The notes: generated by a model not told the origin, from the sequence alone. A stretch of 64,000 nucleotides of DNA from GCA-003244245 sp963823755 (GCA_963823755.1 CAWGMP010000016.1:62001-126000); one strand, 5' to 3'. Shown: positions 1 through 9,052, numbered from the stretch's first letter. A program made the numbers and translations.

Positions 1-429
1 GCGCAGCCGGTCCCGGGCGCGACGCACGATCAGGCCGTGGTCGAACGCGGAGCACGGCGACCCTCGCAGGGCATCCGCCACCGGGTGCCACGCTGTGTCC
101 TCGGGCAGCGAGGGATCGGCCCCGCAGGGCACCAGCCCGAGGAACGCGGTGGCCACGGTGCGCCGATGCGGCATCCGATCCGGCGTGCTGAACACCTCCA
201 GCTGCTCCACGTGCGCTACCTCGCGGACGTCCACCTTCTCGGCGAGCTGGCGCAGCACTGAGGTCTGCACGTCCTCGCAGTCGCTGAGCCGCCCGCCCGG
301 TAAAGCCCAGCGCCCGGCCTGGGGCTCGATACCGCGTTGCCACAACAGCACCTGCAACCGGCCATCACGAACCTGCAGCACCGCAGCGAGGACCTCGTGC
401 ATCGCGAGCCCAACGCTGTTATCATTCAT
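1..429 (-). CDS. nrtR: NrtR-type Nudix-related repressor of NAD synthesis (5' part only)
   Basis: The frame runs from ATG at 429 off the left edge, giving the first 143 residues. They form a Nudix fold with the segment WALPGGRL near residue 42, followed by a degenerate Nudix box: the catalytic REUXEE stretch reads RQLAEK, so key metal-binding glutamates are lost. Degenerate Nudix domains next to NAD genes are the mark of NrtR repressors, which sense ADP-ribose and carry a C-terminal winged helix (outside this window). The gene is divergent from nadABC, as for mycobacterial NrtR. There is no ribosome binding site. A TACAAT -10 box lies 7 nt upstream of the ATG, so the mRNA is probably leaderless. 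The alternative is an ordinary Nudix hydrolase. Confidence 0.8.
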   Translation of the reverse strand, partial: MNDNSVGLAMHEVLAAVLQVRDGRLQVLLWQRGIEPQAGRWALPGGRLSDCEDVQTSVLRQLAEKVDVREVAHVEQLEVFSTPDRMPHRRTVATAFLGLVPCGADPSLPEDTAWHPVADALRGSPCSAFDHGLIVRRARDRLR

Positions 430-452
430 GTTTTCGATTGTAAGGCGAAAAC
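430..452. promoter_or_regulatory. Palindromic operator (probable NrtR box) overlapping the nrtR -10
   Basis: GTTTTCG at 430-436 and CGAAAAC at 446-452 are perfect 7-bp inverted repeats separated by 9 bp. The minus-strand sequence TACAAT at 442-437 lies inside the spacer and is placed as the -10 of nrtR. The palindrome ends one base upstream of the nrtR start codon and lies 41 bp before nadA, so one bound repressor could shut both directions. Assignment to NrtR is inferred from position. Confidence 0.65.
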
Positions 453-493
453 CAGGGCAGAGGCCAGCGTGGGGTGCTGGCGAGGGAGGCGAT

Positions 494-1510
494 ATGGCCG
501 CTACCGCTGCGTCGGAGTGGACCCACGCTGGCCGGTCGAGGCCGGAGCTGGATCGACAGTGGCGCCAGGAGGTGCGCGACCTTGCCCGGCAGCGCGACGT
601 GGTGCTGCTCGCACACAACTACCAGGTACCCGAAATCCAGGACGTCGCCGATCACGTGGGGGACTCGCTGGCCCTGTCCCGCATCGCGGCCGACTGCTCG
701 GCGAGCACCATCGTGTTCTGCGGCGTGCACTTCATGGCCGAGACCGCGAAGATCCTCGCGCCGGACAAGACCGTGCTCATCCCGGACGCGCGGGCGGGCT
801 GCTCGCTGGCCGACTCCATCGACGCCGAGCAGCTCCGGGCCTGGCGCAGCGAACACCCGGGCGCTGCGGTGGTGTCCTATGTGAACACCACCGCCGAGGT
901 CAAGGCCGAGACCGACGTCTGCTGCACGTCGTCCAACGCAGTCCAGGTGGTCGACTCGATCCCGGCGGACCGTGAGGTGCTGTTCCTGCCCGATCAGTTT
1001 CTCGGCGCGCACGTGCAGCGGGTCACCGGCCGGCGCAACCTGCAGATCTGGGCCGGAGAATGCCATGTGCATGCTGGGATCAACGGCTCCCAACTGGCGG
1101 CGAAGGCCGCCGCAGCGCCCGATGCCGAGCTCTACATCCACCCGGAGTGTGGCTGCGCGACCAGTGCTCTGTACCTGGCGGGCGAGGGCGTGGTCGCTGC
1201 GGAGCGGGTGCGGATCCTGTCCACCGGCGGCATGCTGGATGCCGCCCGGGCCACCGGGGCCCGGGAAGTGCTGGTGGCCACCGAGATCGGCATGTTGCAC
1301 CAGTTGCGGCGCGCGGCCCCCGAGGTCGACTTCCGCGCGGTGAACGACCGGGCCTCCTGCCGTTACATGAAGATGATCACTCCAGAGGCGCTGTTGCGCT
1401 CGTTGCGCGACGGCGTCGACGAGGTGACCGTTCCTGCCGAGGTCGCGCGGCGGGCCCGTGGCGCGGTGCAACGCATGATCGCTATCGGTCGGCCGGGCGG
1501 CGCCGAGTGA
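494..1510 (+). CDS. nadA: Quinolinate synthase NadA
   Basis: Condenses iminoaspartate with dihydroxyacetone phosphate to quinolinate using a 4Fe-4S cluster, the second step of de novo NAD synthesis. The 338-residue product has the family signatures AHNYQVPEIQDVADHVGDS, DVCCTSSNA, HPECGC and a C-terminal ASCRYMKMI; these hold the conserved cluster cysteines. ATG 494 was chosen because GAGGGAGG lies 4-5 nt upstream and the conserved region begins soon after; the same frame stays open further upstream across the divergent promoter without coding character. The stop overlaps the GTG of nadB (GTGA), so translation is probably coupled. Confidence 0.95.
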   Translation: MAATAASEWTHAGRSRPELDRQWRQEVRDLARQRDVVLLAHNYQVPEIQDVADHVGDSLALSRIAADCSASTIVFCGVHFMAETAKILAPDKTVLIPDARAGCSLADSIDAEQLRAWRSEHPGAAVVSYVNTTAEVKAETDVCCTSSNAVQVVDSIPADREVLFLPDQFLGAHVQRVTGRRNLQIWAGECHVHAGINGSQLAAKAAAAPDAELYIHPECGCATSALYLAGEGVVAAERVRILSTGGMLDAARATGAREVLVATEIGMLHQLRRAAPEVDFRAVNDRASCRYMKMITPEALLRSLRDGVDEVTVPAEVARRARGAVQRMIAIGRPGGAE

Positions 1511-3120
1511 CGGCCTGGGAGGTCGCCGCAGACCTCGCGGTGGTCGGCACCGGTGTCGCCGGGTTGGCCGCTGCGTTGCGTGCCGCCGAACTCGGCCTGC
1601 GGGTGGTGACCGTCACCAAGTCCACCGTCGAGGATGGCAACACACAATGGGCGCAGGGCGGCATCGCGGTGGCGATACCGGGTACCGGTGACAGTGTGGA
1701 CGCTCACGTGGCCGACACGCTGGCGGCCGGCGCCGGACTGTGCGACGAGGTCGCTGTGCGGACGATCCTGGCTGCCGGCCCGGCCGCGGTCAGGTCGCTG
1801 CGAGCCCGCGGCGCCGTCTTCGACAGCACTCGAAACGGTGATCGTTGGGCGGACTTGCAGCGCACCCGGGAGGGCGGACATCTGGCTTTCCGGGTGATCC
1901 ACGCGGGTGGTGACGCCACCGGAGCCGAGATCGAGCGGGTGCTGGCCGCAGCGGCCCGCAGCGGGCAGTTGCCGTTGCTGGAGGGACAGACGGTCACCGA
2001 CGTACTGTGCGACGACACCGGCCGGGTGGCCGGGCTGGCGCTGCTCAGTGACTATCCCGGGGACGGTCCCGGCGCGGGTGTGCTGCGCGCTCGGGCCGTG
2101 CTGCTCGCCACCGGAGGGCTCGGCCAGCTCTACGCCGTCAGCACCAACGCCGATGTCGCTACCGGCGACGGGCTGGCGCTGGCGTTGCGGGCTGGGGCGA
2201 TGACCGCCGATCTGGAGTTCGTGCAGTTCCACCCGACGGTGCTGCACCGGGGACCGGGTTCGCGGGGCCGACAGCCGCTGGTCACCGAGGCCATCCGGGG
2301 CGAGGGTGCGGTGCTGCTGGACACCACCGGTGCCCCGGTGATGACCGGCGTGCATCCCCTGGGTGCTCTCGCGCCGCGGGACGTGGTGGCCGCCGCGATC
2401 ACCGACCGGATGGTCCGGACAGGTAGCGACCACGTCCTGCTCGACACCACCCACCTCGGCGGCGCGCAGCTGAGACGGCGCTTCCCGACGGTGTACGCGG
2501 CCTGCATGGCGGTCGGCGTGGACCCGGGCCGCGCGCCGATTCCGGTAGTCCCGGCCGCGCATTACCAGTGCGGCGGCGTGATCACTGACACCAGTGGCCG
2601 GAGCACCGTGCCCGGCCTTTACGCCGCCGGGGAGTTGGCCCGAACCGGTCTACACGGCGCGAACCGGTTGGCCTCCAACAGCCTGCTGGAGGGGCTGGTG
2701 ATGGGGACTTGGACCGCGGAAGCGGTTGCCGCCGACCTCGCGGTGTCCCAGCGCCCCGGTCCACCGCTGCCGCCCTGCCAGGTCTATCCGGTGGCAGATC
2801 GCGACGCGGTGCAGCGGTCGATGAGTGCGCACGCCGGAATCGGGCGTGACGCCGCTGGGCTGGCCGCCGCCTCGGCGACCGTGCGGGCCACCACGCGGCG
2901 ACGGCTACGGACCCCCCGTGACGCCGAGGACGCCGGGCTCACTCTGGCTGCGGCCGCAGTACTCACCGCCGCGACAGCGCGTACCGAGAGCCGTGGTTGC
3001 CACCTCCGCACAGATCACCCGCGCACCGCGGCGGGTTGGCGACGCAGTATCGCCGTGGTGCTCGACGTCACCGGCGTCCCGGTGCCGGGGGAACCGGCAC
3101 TGGTGGGAGGGGTGGCGTGA
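1507..3120 (+). CDS. nadB: L-aspartate oxidase NadB
   Basis: FAD enzyme that oxidises L-aspartate to iminoaspartate for NadA. Of 537 residues, the N-terminus carries the dinucleotide-binding motif GTGVAGL, followed by GNTQWAQGGIAV, the active-site region VQFHPTVLHRGP and the flavoprotein segment GANRLASNSLLEGLV, typical of the succinate dehydrogenase/fumarate reductase flavoprotein family. Length fits NadB, and the gene order nadA-nadB-nadC separates it from sdhA. GTG 1507 overlaps the nadA stop. The end overlaps the nadC start by four bases in the same GTGA arrangement, so the three genes form one operon. Confidence 0.95.
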   Translation: MTAWEVAADLAVVGTGVAGLAAALRAAELGLRVVTVTKSTVEDGNTQWAQGGIAVAIPGTGDSVDAHVADTLAAGAGLCDEVAVRTILAAGPAAVRSLRARGAVFDSTRNGDRWADLQRTREGGHLAFRVIHAGGDATGAEIERVLAAAARSGQLPLLEGQTVTDVLCDDTGRVAGLALLSDYPGDGPGAGVLRARAVLLATGGLGQLYAVSTNADVATGDGLALALRAGAMTADLEFVQFHPTVLHRGPGSRGRQPLVTEAIRGEGAVLLDTTGAPVMTGVHPLGALAPRDVVAAAITDRMVRTGSDHVLLDTTHLGGAQLRRRFPTVYAACMAVGVDPGRAPIPVVPAAHYQCGGVITDTSGRSTVPGLYAAGELARTGLHGANRLASNSLLEGLVMGTWTAEAVAADLAVSQRPGPPLPPCQVYPVADRDAVQRSMSAHAGIGRDAAGLAAASATVRATTRRRLRTPRDAEDAGLTLAAAAVLTAATARTESRGCHLRTDHPRTAAGWRRSIAVVLDVTGVPVPGEPALVGGVA

Positions 3121-3965
3121 CGCCGGAGCTGGATGTCGATGAGGTCCACCGGGTCATCAGCACCGCATTAGAGGAGGACCTGCGCTACGGCCCGGATGCC
3201 ACCACTATGGCCTGCGTGCCCCCTGGAGCTGTCACGACGGCGACCGTGTCACCTCGACAGCCCGGCACGCTAGCCGGCTTGCCGGTATTCCTGGCCATAC
3301 TCGACGCGGTGCTCGGAGCCGGCGGATACGAGATCATCGCCCGGCGCCAGGACGCCGACCGTCTCGCCGTCGGCGATGTCGTACTCACCGTCTGCGCCCC
3401 GGTGGCCGGCCTGCTCACGGCTGAACGCACCGCGCTCAACCTGTTGTGTCACCTGTCCGGGGTGGCCACCGCCACCGCGGCGTGGGTGGATGCGGTGGCC
3501 GGCACCGGCGCGTCGATCCGGGACTCCCGCAAGACCCTCCCGGGGCTGCGGGCGCTGCAGAAATACGCGGTGCGCTGTGGCGGCGGCGTCAACCACCGGA
3601 TGGGGCTCGGCGACGCGGTGCTGGTCAAGGACAATCACGTGACCGCCGCCGGTTCGGTGACCGCCGCCATCGCGGCCGTCCGGGCGCATGCCCCTGCGTT
3701 GCGCTATGAGGTGGAGGTCGACACGCTCGACGAGTTGGACGAAGCCCTGGCCGCGGGGGCGCCGCTGGTGCTCCTGGACAACATGACCATCGCACAGTGC
3801 GCCGAGGCGGTTCGCCGGGCTGCGGGTTCGGGCGCCGAGTTGGAGGCCTCCGGCGGACTGACGCTGGATGACGCGCGGGCCTACGCTGAAACCGGGGTGC
3901 GCTACCTCGCGGTGGGCGCTCTCACTCATTCTGCTCCGGCGTTGGATCTCGGCCTGGACTTCTGA
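3117..3965 (+). CDS. nadC: Nicotinate-nucleotide pyrophosphorylase NadC
   Basis: Quinolinate phosphoribosyltransferase, converting quinolinate and PRPP to nicotinate mononucleotide, CO2 and pyrophosphate. The 282-residue protein shows LTAERTALNLLCHLSG, SIRDSRKTLPGLR, KYAVRCGGGVNHRMGL with KDNH, and EASGG near the C-terminus, the binding residues of type II phosphoribosyltransferases. GTG 3117 overlaps the nadB stop. It completes the de novo NAD operon, which is presumably repressed through the palindrome upstream of nadA. Confidence 0.95.
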   Translation: MTPELDVDEVHRVISTALEEDLRYGPDATTMACVPPGAVTTATVSPRQPGTLAGLPVFLAILDAVLGAGGYEIIARRQDADRLAVGDVVLTVCAPVAGLLTAERTALNLLCHLSGVATATAAWVDAVAGTGASIRDSRKTLPGLRALQKYAVRCGGGVNHRMGLGDAVLVKDNHVTAAGSVTAAIAAVRAHAPALRYEVEVDTLDELDEALAAGAPLVLLDNMTIAQCAEAVRRAAGSGAELEASGGLTLDDARAYAETGVRYLAVGALTHSAPALDLGLDF

Positions 3966-4027
3966 CCGGTACCTGCCCTACGCGCTGCGAAGGGTCTGCC
4001 TCTCCTCACGCGGCCGCGGACAGTGAG

Positions 4028-4489
4028 TCAACGGAAGATGGCAATGGGGAGCACGATCAGCCTGCGGTTGTCGGGGTCCCAGTGCTCGACACGGCCGAGG
4101 CAGTGGGCCTGGAACGTGCCGACGGGGACGTCGGTGCGGCGCAGGCCGGACGTCGTGCAGGTGAGGCGGACCGTAGGACCGTTGGCGGGGCCGGTGGGGT
4201 CGCCGTAGGGAGCCTCGAACGTCGTGATCGCCGAGGTGCTGCCCTCCGTCGCGCGGAACTCGCCGAAGATCGACACGAAGGTCTTCAGGTCGCGCAGGCT
4301 GACCGTGGCGGGTCGTTTGTCGTCGTCAGTGCGCAGTGCCCTGGCCAGGGCACTGCGGTTAGCGGTGACCTCCTCCTTGAGCAGGTCGACATCTACGATG
4401 TCGTGGACCCGGTCGAGGACGTCGATGACGATGCCGATGACCGTGATCGGCTCGTCCTCCTCGATGTAGCTGAATAGCTGCGATCCGGA
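4028..4489 (-). pseudogene. Gene remnant without a start codon (possible DUF6414-like C-terminus)
   Basis: The minus strand stays open for about 153 codons. The translation looks like real protein, for example FSYIEEDEPITVIGIVID, LKTFVSIFGEF and a terminal LIVLPIAIFR. Just upstream the frame meets TAG at 4492-4490 with no ATG or plausible start before it; a GTG at 4276 would give only 82 residues. The 5' end directly abuts the 3' end of the carboxypeptidase gene, so the start was probably lost by deletion. The ending IPIAIY-like pattern recalls DUF6414 proteins, but this is a weak resemblance. Confidence 0.45.
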
Positions 4490-4512
4490 CTAGCTCTGCT
4501 CTACGGCACCGG

Positions 4513-5811
4513 CTAGTGCGCAGCGCAACGGGCTCCGATGATCCGTGGGACGCAGTCCGCGTAGCTCAGCAGCAGATCCACCGCCGCGTCGTTGCGGGCG
4601 GTCTCGCGGTCGATCACCTGTGCCGGTGGGTAGAAGCCGCCTTGGGTGAGGCTGGTCGGGTACATCTCGAGGGTGTAGGACCAGATGTGGTGCTGCGACC
4701 ACATCCAGTCGCCGATCGAGCCGTCATTGACGTAGAGGTGGCTGGACTGTTCCGGGGTGTACCCATTGGTGGCGGCCATCGCCTCCCCCATCGAGCGGAA
4801 GGTCGCCGCGTCGGCATTGTTCAGCCCGGGGCCTGTGTCCGTGGCGGTGAAACCGTAGGGCCACAGCACCAGTTCGGAGAAGCTGTGGAAGTCGATGTGG
4901 GCGGTGATCTGTTGCACGCCGCCGACCACCCGGCTGTTCACCCAGTCCCGGAGCTGCGCGGTTTCCGGCGCGGAGAACGGGGCAGCGCCGTGATATGTGT
5001 CGCTGGCGGGATCGGAGCTCGACCCGCCGCAACAGGCCCATTCGTCACCCCAGTTACGGTTAAGGTCGACGCCGACTGCGGTGTTCTCCGGAATCGGCTG
5101 GCGATTCTTGCGCCACATCGCGAAAAGGCCGACGGAGATGTCGTATTCGGCGCCGTCCGGGTTTGCCATCGGCATCACCCAGATCTTCCGGGACTTCACC
5201 AGCCGGGTGATCGCAGGATCGGTTCCGTATCCTTGCGCCAGCCGCCGCACGATGTGCAAGCACATCTCGACGGTGATGTGTTCACGTCCGTGCTGAGCGC
5301 AGCTGAACAGCACTTCGGGCTCGTGCTTGTCGGTGCGCACCTCGTCGCTGATCTTCACAAGCAGCAGTGGGCGACCCTGAACCGATCGGCCGTAGCTGGA
5401 TACCGCGACCAGGTCGGGGTGGGCGGCGGCCAACGAGTCGAGCTCGTCGGTGAGCCTGCGGTAGGTGTGGTAACCCCGGTATCCGATCGGGAACTCACCG
5501 GGAGCAGTCGGCACCAGCGTCGGTGGCTGCGCTGAGAGCGGGACCAGCCGCAGCCCGCTTCCGCGCAACCGCTCGGCCTGCGCGGGGGTGGCCTGGACCT
5601 CCAGGTAGTCCCGACCGCCGCCGAGGACCTCCACGCCCTGGCGGACCACGGCGCTGCGCGTGCCCGGGTCGCCCACCCCTGACACCCGGTAAGCCGACGT
5701 CGGCGCGGCCGGAGGCTGGGGCGAGGGTGGTTGCGCTGCGCCCGCGGAGAGCGGAACGGCCAGCGCCAGCATCACCAGTACCGCGATCACGACGATACGG
5801 CGGATGGGCAT
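4513..5811 (-). CDS. Secreted zinc carboxypeptidase, M14 family
   Basis: A 432-residue exported metallocarboxypeptidase. The N-terminus has a basic start and a hydrophobic core ending in an Ala-rich cleavage region near residue 25. The zinc ligands are seen in CAQHGREH (His-x-x-Glu) and HIDFHSFSE (third ligand), substrate-binding Arg in VDLNRNWG, and the catalytic Glu in YTLEMYP. The pattern fits carboxypeptidase T-like enzymes, which remove C-terminal residues from peptides outside the cell. It is transcribed toward the nad operon. No clear Shine-Dalgarno sequence precedes ATG 5811. Confidence 0.88.
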   Translation of the reverse strand: MPIRRIVVIAVLVMLALAVPLSAGAAQPPSPQPPAAPTSAYRVSGVGDPGTRSAVVRQGVEVLGGGRDYLEVQATPAQAERLRGSGLRLVPLSAQPPTLVPTAPGEFPIGYRGYHTYRRLTDELDSLAAAHPDLVAVSSYGRSVQGRPLLLVKISDEVRTDKHEPEVLFSCAQHGREHITVEMCLHIVRRLAQGYGTDPAITRLVKSRKIWVMPMANPDGAEYDISVGLFAMWRKNRQPIPENTAVGVDLNRNWGDEWACCGGSSSDPASDTYHGAAPFSAPETAQLRDWVNSRVVGGVQQITAHIDFHSFSELVLWPYGFTATDTGPGLNNADAATFRSMGEAMAATNGYTPEQSSHLYVNDGSIGDWMWSQHHIWSYTLEMYPTSLTQGGFYPPAQVIDRETARNDAAVDLLLSYADCVPRIIGARCAAH

Positions 5812-5903
5812 TTCGCGGAGCGTAATAGGGGCACCGCTGCGGCGCCGTTGCCGGGTGCGGCCCTTACCCTGGGAGGTAACGCGTGGCCCGAGAGGAGACC
5901 TGC

Positions 5904-7220
5904 ATGCTCACCCGCATCGACCTGCGCGGTCGTCTGCCTGCTTTCGTGACACTGCGCGGCCTGCTGCCGCGGGCCGAGGTGGACGTCGACGCGGTCGCTC
6001 ACCAGGTGGCGCCGGTGATCGACGCGGTGCGCCACCGGGGTGTCGAGGCAGTCCTGGAGTTTGCTGAACGCTTCGACAGGGTGCGCCCGGCTGGGATCCG
6101 AGTGCCGGCCGATGCGTTGCGCGCCGAGCTCGACCAGCTGGACCCGGCGGTGCGCGCCGCGTTGGAGGAGTGCATCGCCCGGGTCCGCCGCACGCATGCC
6201 GAGCAGCGGCGTACCGAGACGGTCACCCAGGTGGTGCACGGCGGCACTGTCACGCAACGGTGGTTGCCGGTGGCACGGGTCGGGCTCTACGCGCCGGGCG
6301 GGCTGGCGGTCTACCCGTCCACTGTGGTCATGAATGTGGTGCCGGCGCAGGTGGCCGGGGTGGCGTCGCTGGTCGTGTGCTCACCCCCGCAGGCCGCTCA
6401 TGGTGGCCTGCCGCACCCCACCGTACTGGCCGCGGCCGCGCTGCTCGGGGTTGACGAGGTGTGGGCGGTCGGCGGAGCTCAGGCCGTCGCACTGCTCGCC
6501 TATGGCGGCACCGACACCGACGGCGCTGTACTGGACCCGGTGGACCTGATCACCGGCCCGGGCAACATCTACGTCACCGCGGCCAAGCGGGCGCTGCGCG
6601 GCATGATCGGCATCGATGCGGAGGCCGGCCCCACCGAGATCGCCATCCTCGCCGACGGCAGCGCCGACCCGGTGCATGTCGCCGCTGATCTGATCTCCCA
6701 GGCCGAGCATGACACCCTGGCCGCCAGCGTGCTGATCACCGACTCGGTGGTGCTGGCCGACGCCGTCGACGCCCAGCTGCACCAGCAGGTCGCGGCCACC
6801 AAGCACATCGAACGGATCCGCACTGCCCTGGCAGGCAGGCAGTCCGGCTGTGTCCTGGTGTCCGATACCGACGCCGGGCTGGCCGTGGTGGACGCCTACG
6901 CGGCGGAACACCTGGAGATCCAGACCGTCGACGCGGCGGCGGTGGCCCGCCGGGTGCGCAACGCAGGGGCGATCTTCGTCGGGCCCTACGCCCCGGTCTC
7001 GCTGGGGGACTACTGTGCCGGTTCCAACCACGTGCTGCCCACCGGGGGCTGCGCTCGGCACTCGTCGGGGCTGTCCGTGCAGACCTTCCTTCGTGGCGTC
7101 CAGCTCATCGAGTACGACTCCGACGCGCTGGGGAAGGTCGCCGACCACGTCGTCGCCCTGTCGGAGGCTGAGGACCTGCCCGCGCACGGCCAGGCCATCA
7201 CCGCCCGGTTCCGCGGGTGA
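5904..7220 (+). CDS. hisD: Histidinol dehydrogenase HisD
   Basis: Zinc enzyme that oxidises L-histidinol to L-histidine in two NAD-dependent steps, the last reactions of the pathway. The 438-residue product begins MLTRIDLRG, as actinobacterial HisD does, and contains LYAPGGLAVYPSTVVMN, DLITGPGNIYV, the zinc-site region ISQAEHD and SNHVLPTGG. ATG 5904 was preferred over GTG 5883 because GAGGAGA lies about 6 nt upstream of it. This is the first gene of the histidine operon; its stop overlaps a GTG that could also start hisC. Confidence 0.95.
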   Translation: MLTRIDLRGRLPAFVTLRGLLPRAEVDVDAVAHQVAPVIDAVRHRGVEAVLEFAERFDRVRPAGIRVPADALRAELDQLDPAVRAALEECIARVRRTHAEQRRTETVTQVVHGGTVTQRWLPVARVGLYAPGGLAVYPSTVVMNVVPAQVAGVASLVVCSPPQAAHGGLPHPTVLAAAALLGVDEVWAVGGAQAVALLAYGGTDTDGAVLDPVDLITGPGNIYVTAAKRALRGMIGIDAEAGPTEIAILADGSADPVHVAADLISQAEHDTLAASVLITDSVVLADAVDAQLHQQVAATKHIERIRTALAGRQSGCVLVSDTDAGLAVVDAYAAEHLEIQTVDAAAVARRVRNAGAIFVGPYAPVSLGDYCAGSNHVLPTGGCARHSSGLSVQTFLRGVQLIEYDSDALGKVADHVVALSEAEDLPAHGQAITARFRG

Positions 7221-7233
7221 CGGCAGCGATTCC

Positions 7234-7299
7234 TCCCGACATGGAGCCTTATCGGGGTAATAGCACCCTCGATTACCCCGATAAGGCTCCATGTCGGGA
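7234..7299. repeat. Perfect 28-bp inverted repeat (hairpin) between hisD and hisC
   Basis: Arms 7234-7261 and 7272-7299 are exactly complementary over 28 bp around a 10-nt loop. The arms read ATGGAGCCTTATCGGGGTAA in their middle. The hairpin lies between the hisD stop and the expected hisC start, and would be translated in frame if hisC began at GTG 7217. It looks like a repetitive extragenic palindrome or small insertion and could stabilise or partly terminate the mRNA. Confidence 0.9.
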
Positions 7300-7324
7300 A
7301 CGGCGTGGCGCGGTCGGCTACGCG

Positions 7325-8434
7325 GTGACGCTGGCTGAGCTGCCGTTGCGCGACGACCTGCGGGGGCGCAGTCCCTACGGCGCGCCGCAGCTCGAGGTGG
7401 CGGTGCGGCTGAACACCAATGAGAACCCCTACCCGCCGCCGCCCGCGCTGGTGGCCGATGTCACCGCCGCTGTCCAGCAGGCGGCTCGCGACCTGCACCG
7501 CTACCCCGACCGGGACGCCGTCGCGCTGCGCACCGACCTGGCGAGCTACCTCGCCGGATGCACCGGGGTGCCGCTGACCGCGGCGAACATGTGGGCGGGC
7601 AATGGGTCCAACGAGATCATCCAGCACCTGCTGCAGGCCTTCGGTGGCCCCGACCGCAAGGCGCTGGGTTTCGCTCCGTCCTACTCGATGCACCCGATCA
7701 TCTCCGCAGGCACCCGCACGCAATGGATCCCCGCACCACGGCGGGCGGACTTCTCGCTGGACCCGGCAGGCGCGGTGGCGGCCATCCGGGCGCACCGACC
7801 CGATGTGCTGTTCGTCACCAGCCCCAACAACCCCACTGGGCAGTCAATACCGCCGGTGGACATCGCGACGGTGCTCGCTGCCGCGCCGGGCATCGTGGTG
7901 GTCGACGAAGCCTACGGGGAGTTCTGCAGCAGCCCGAGCGCGATCGGGCTGCTCGAGGAGTTCGCCGACCGGTTGGTGGTCTGCCGGACGATGAGCAAGG
8001 CATTCGCCTTCGCCGGCGGGCGGCTGGGCTACCTCGCCGCCGCGCCGGCCGTGGTGGATGCTCTGCTGCTGGTGCGACTGCCTTACCACCTCTCGGCGCT
8101 CACCCAGGCGGCCGCTCGCGCCGCGCTGCGACACCGATCGTCCACGCTGGAGTCGGTGGCCACCTTGGTCGCCGAACGTGAGCGGGTGGCCGCCACGCTG
8201 TGCGAGGTGGGTGCCCAGGTGGTGCCCTCCGACGCCAACTTCATCCTGTTCGGACACTTCGCCGATGCGTCGGCCGCGTGGCGGCGCTACCTCGAGCACG
8301 GTGTGCTGATCCGTGACGTGGGGATCGCGGGTCACCTACGGGTCACCGTGGGTACTCCCGCGGAGAACGACGCGTTCCTCGCCGCGAGCGCGGCGGTTCT
8401 CGCTGAGACCTGCTCGCGGGGTCGAACCCTATGA
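7325..8434 (+). CDS. hisC: Histidinol-phosphate aminotransferase HisC
   Basis: PLP enzyme that moves an amino group from glutamate to imidazole acetol-phosphate. Family motifs are RLNTNENPYPPPP near the N-terminus, TSPNNPTGQ, VVDEAYGEF and the PLP-lysine segment RTMSKAFAFAGGRLGY, followed by the arginine anchor near the C-terminus. GTG 7325 (VTLAELPLRDDLRG) matches the usual N-terminus and gives 369 residues. A GTG at 7217, overlapping the hisD stop, would add 36 residues encoded mostly by the hairpin, so I regard it as less likely, although 7325 lacks a clear ribosome binding site. Expression may depend on read-through of the hairpin. Confidence 0.93.
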   Translation: MTLAELPLRDDLRGRSPYGAPQLEVAVRLNTNENPYPPPPALVADVTAAVQQAARDLHRYPDRDAVALRTDLASYLAGCTGVPLTAANMWAGNGSNEIIQHLLQAFGGPDRKALGFAPSYSMHPIISAGTRTQWIPAPRRADFSLDPAGAVAAIRAHRPDVLFVTSPNNPTGQSIPPVDIATVLAAAPGIVVVDEAYGEFCSSPSAIGLLEEFADRLVVCRTMSKAFAFAGGRLGYLAAAPAVVDALLLVRLPYHLSALTQAAARAALRHRSSTLESVATLVAERERVAATLCEVGAQVVPSDANFILFGHFADASAAWRRYLEHGVLIRDVGIAGHLRVTVGTPAENDAFLAASAAVLAETCSRGRTL

Positions 8435-8452
8435 CACAGCCGGGGAGGCACG

Positions 8453-9052
8453 GTGAGCCGCACAGCGCGGATCGAGCGGGTGACCAAGGAGTCCTCGGTG
8501 CTCGTCGAGCTCGATCTCGACGGTACCGGGGCCACCGAGGTGGACACCGGCGTCGCGTTCTTCGACCATATGCTCACCTCTCTGGGCAAGCACGCGGCGT
8601 TCGACCTGGTGGTGCGGGCCACCGGCGACGTCGACATCGACGCGCACCACACCGTCGAGGACGTCGCCATCGTGCTCGGTCAGGCGCTGCGCGAGGCACT
8701 GGGAGACAAATCCGGTATCCGGCGTTTCGGGGACGCCTGGGTGCCCATGGACGAGACGCTGGTGCACGTGGCGGTGGACGTGTCCGGGCGCCCGTACTGC
8801 GTGCACACCGGCGAGCCCGACGCGCTGGCCGGCTTCGTGGTGGGCGGCACCTACCCCACGGTGCTCAACCGGCACGTCTTCGAGACATTGGCCTTCCACG
8901 CGCAGCTGGCGGTGCACATCCGGGTATTGCACGGCCGCGATCCGCACCATGTCACAGAGGCGCAGTACAAGGCGCTGGCCCGGGCGTTGCGCGTCGCGGT
9001 CGAGGTCGACCCCCGGGTGTGTGGGGTGCCTTCCACCAAAGGTGTGCTATGA
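8453..9052 (+). CDS. hisB: Imidazoleglycerol-phosphate dehydratase HisB
   Basis: Manganese-dependent dehydration of imidazole glycerol phosphate to imidazole acetol-phosphate. The 199-residue product is the single-function form without a phosphatase domain. It carries both metal-binding signatures, DAHHTVEDVAIVLGQAL and HHVTEAQYKALARALR, plus GVAFFDHML. GTG 8453 is preceded by GGGGAGG at suitable distance. The stop overlaps the ATG of the next small gene (ATGA), suggesting coupling. Confidence 0.95.
   Translation: MSRTARIERVTKESSVLVELDLDGTGATEVDTGVAFFDHMLTSLGKHAAFDLVVRATGDVDIDAHHTVEDVAIVLGQALREALGDKSGIRRFGDAWVPMDETLVHVAVDVSGRPYCVHTGEPDALAGFVVGGTYPTVLNRHVFETLAFHAQLAVHIRVLHGRDPHHVTEAQYKALARALRVAVEVDPRVCGVPSTKGVL

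Noticed and set aside
7217..7324. hisC start at GTG 7217
   Set aside because: It would place hairpin-encoded residues at the N-terminus; the family N-terminus begins at GTG 7325. Kept only as an alternative.
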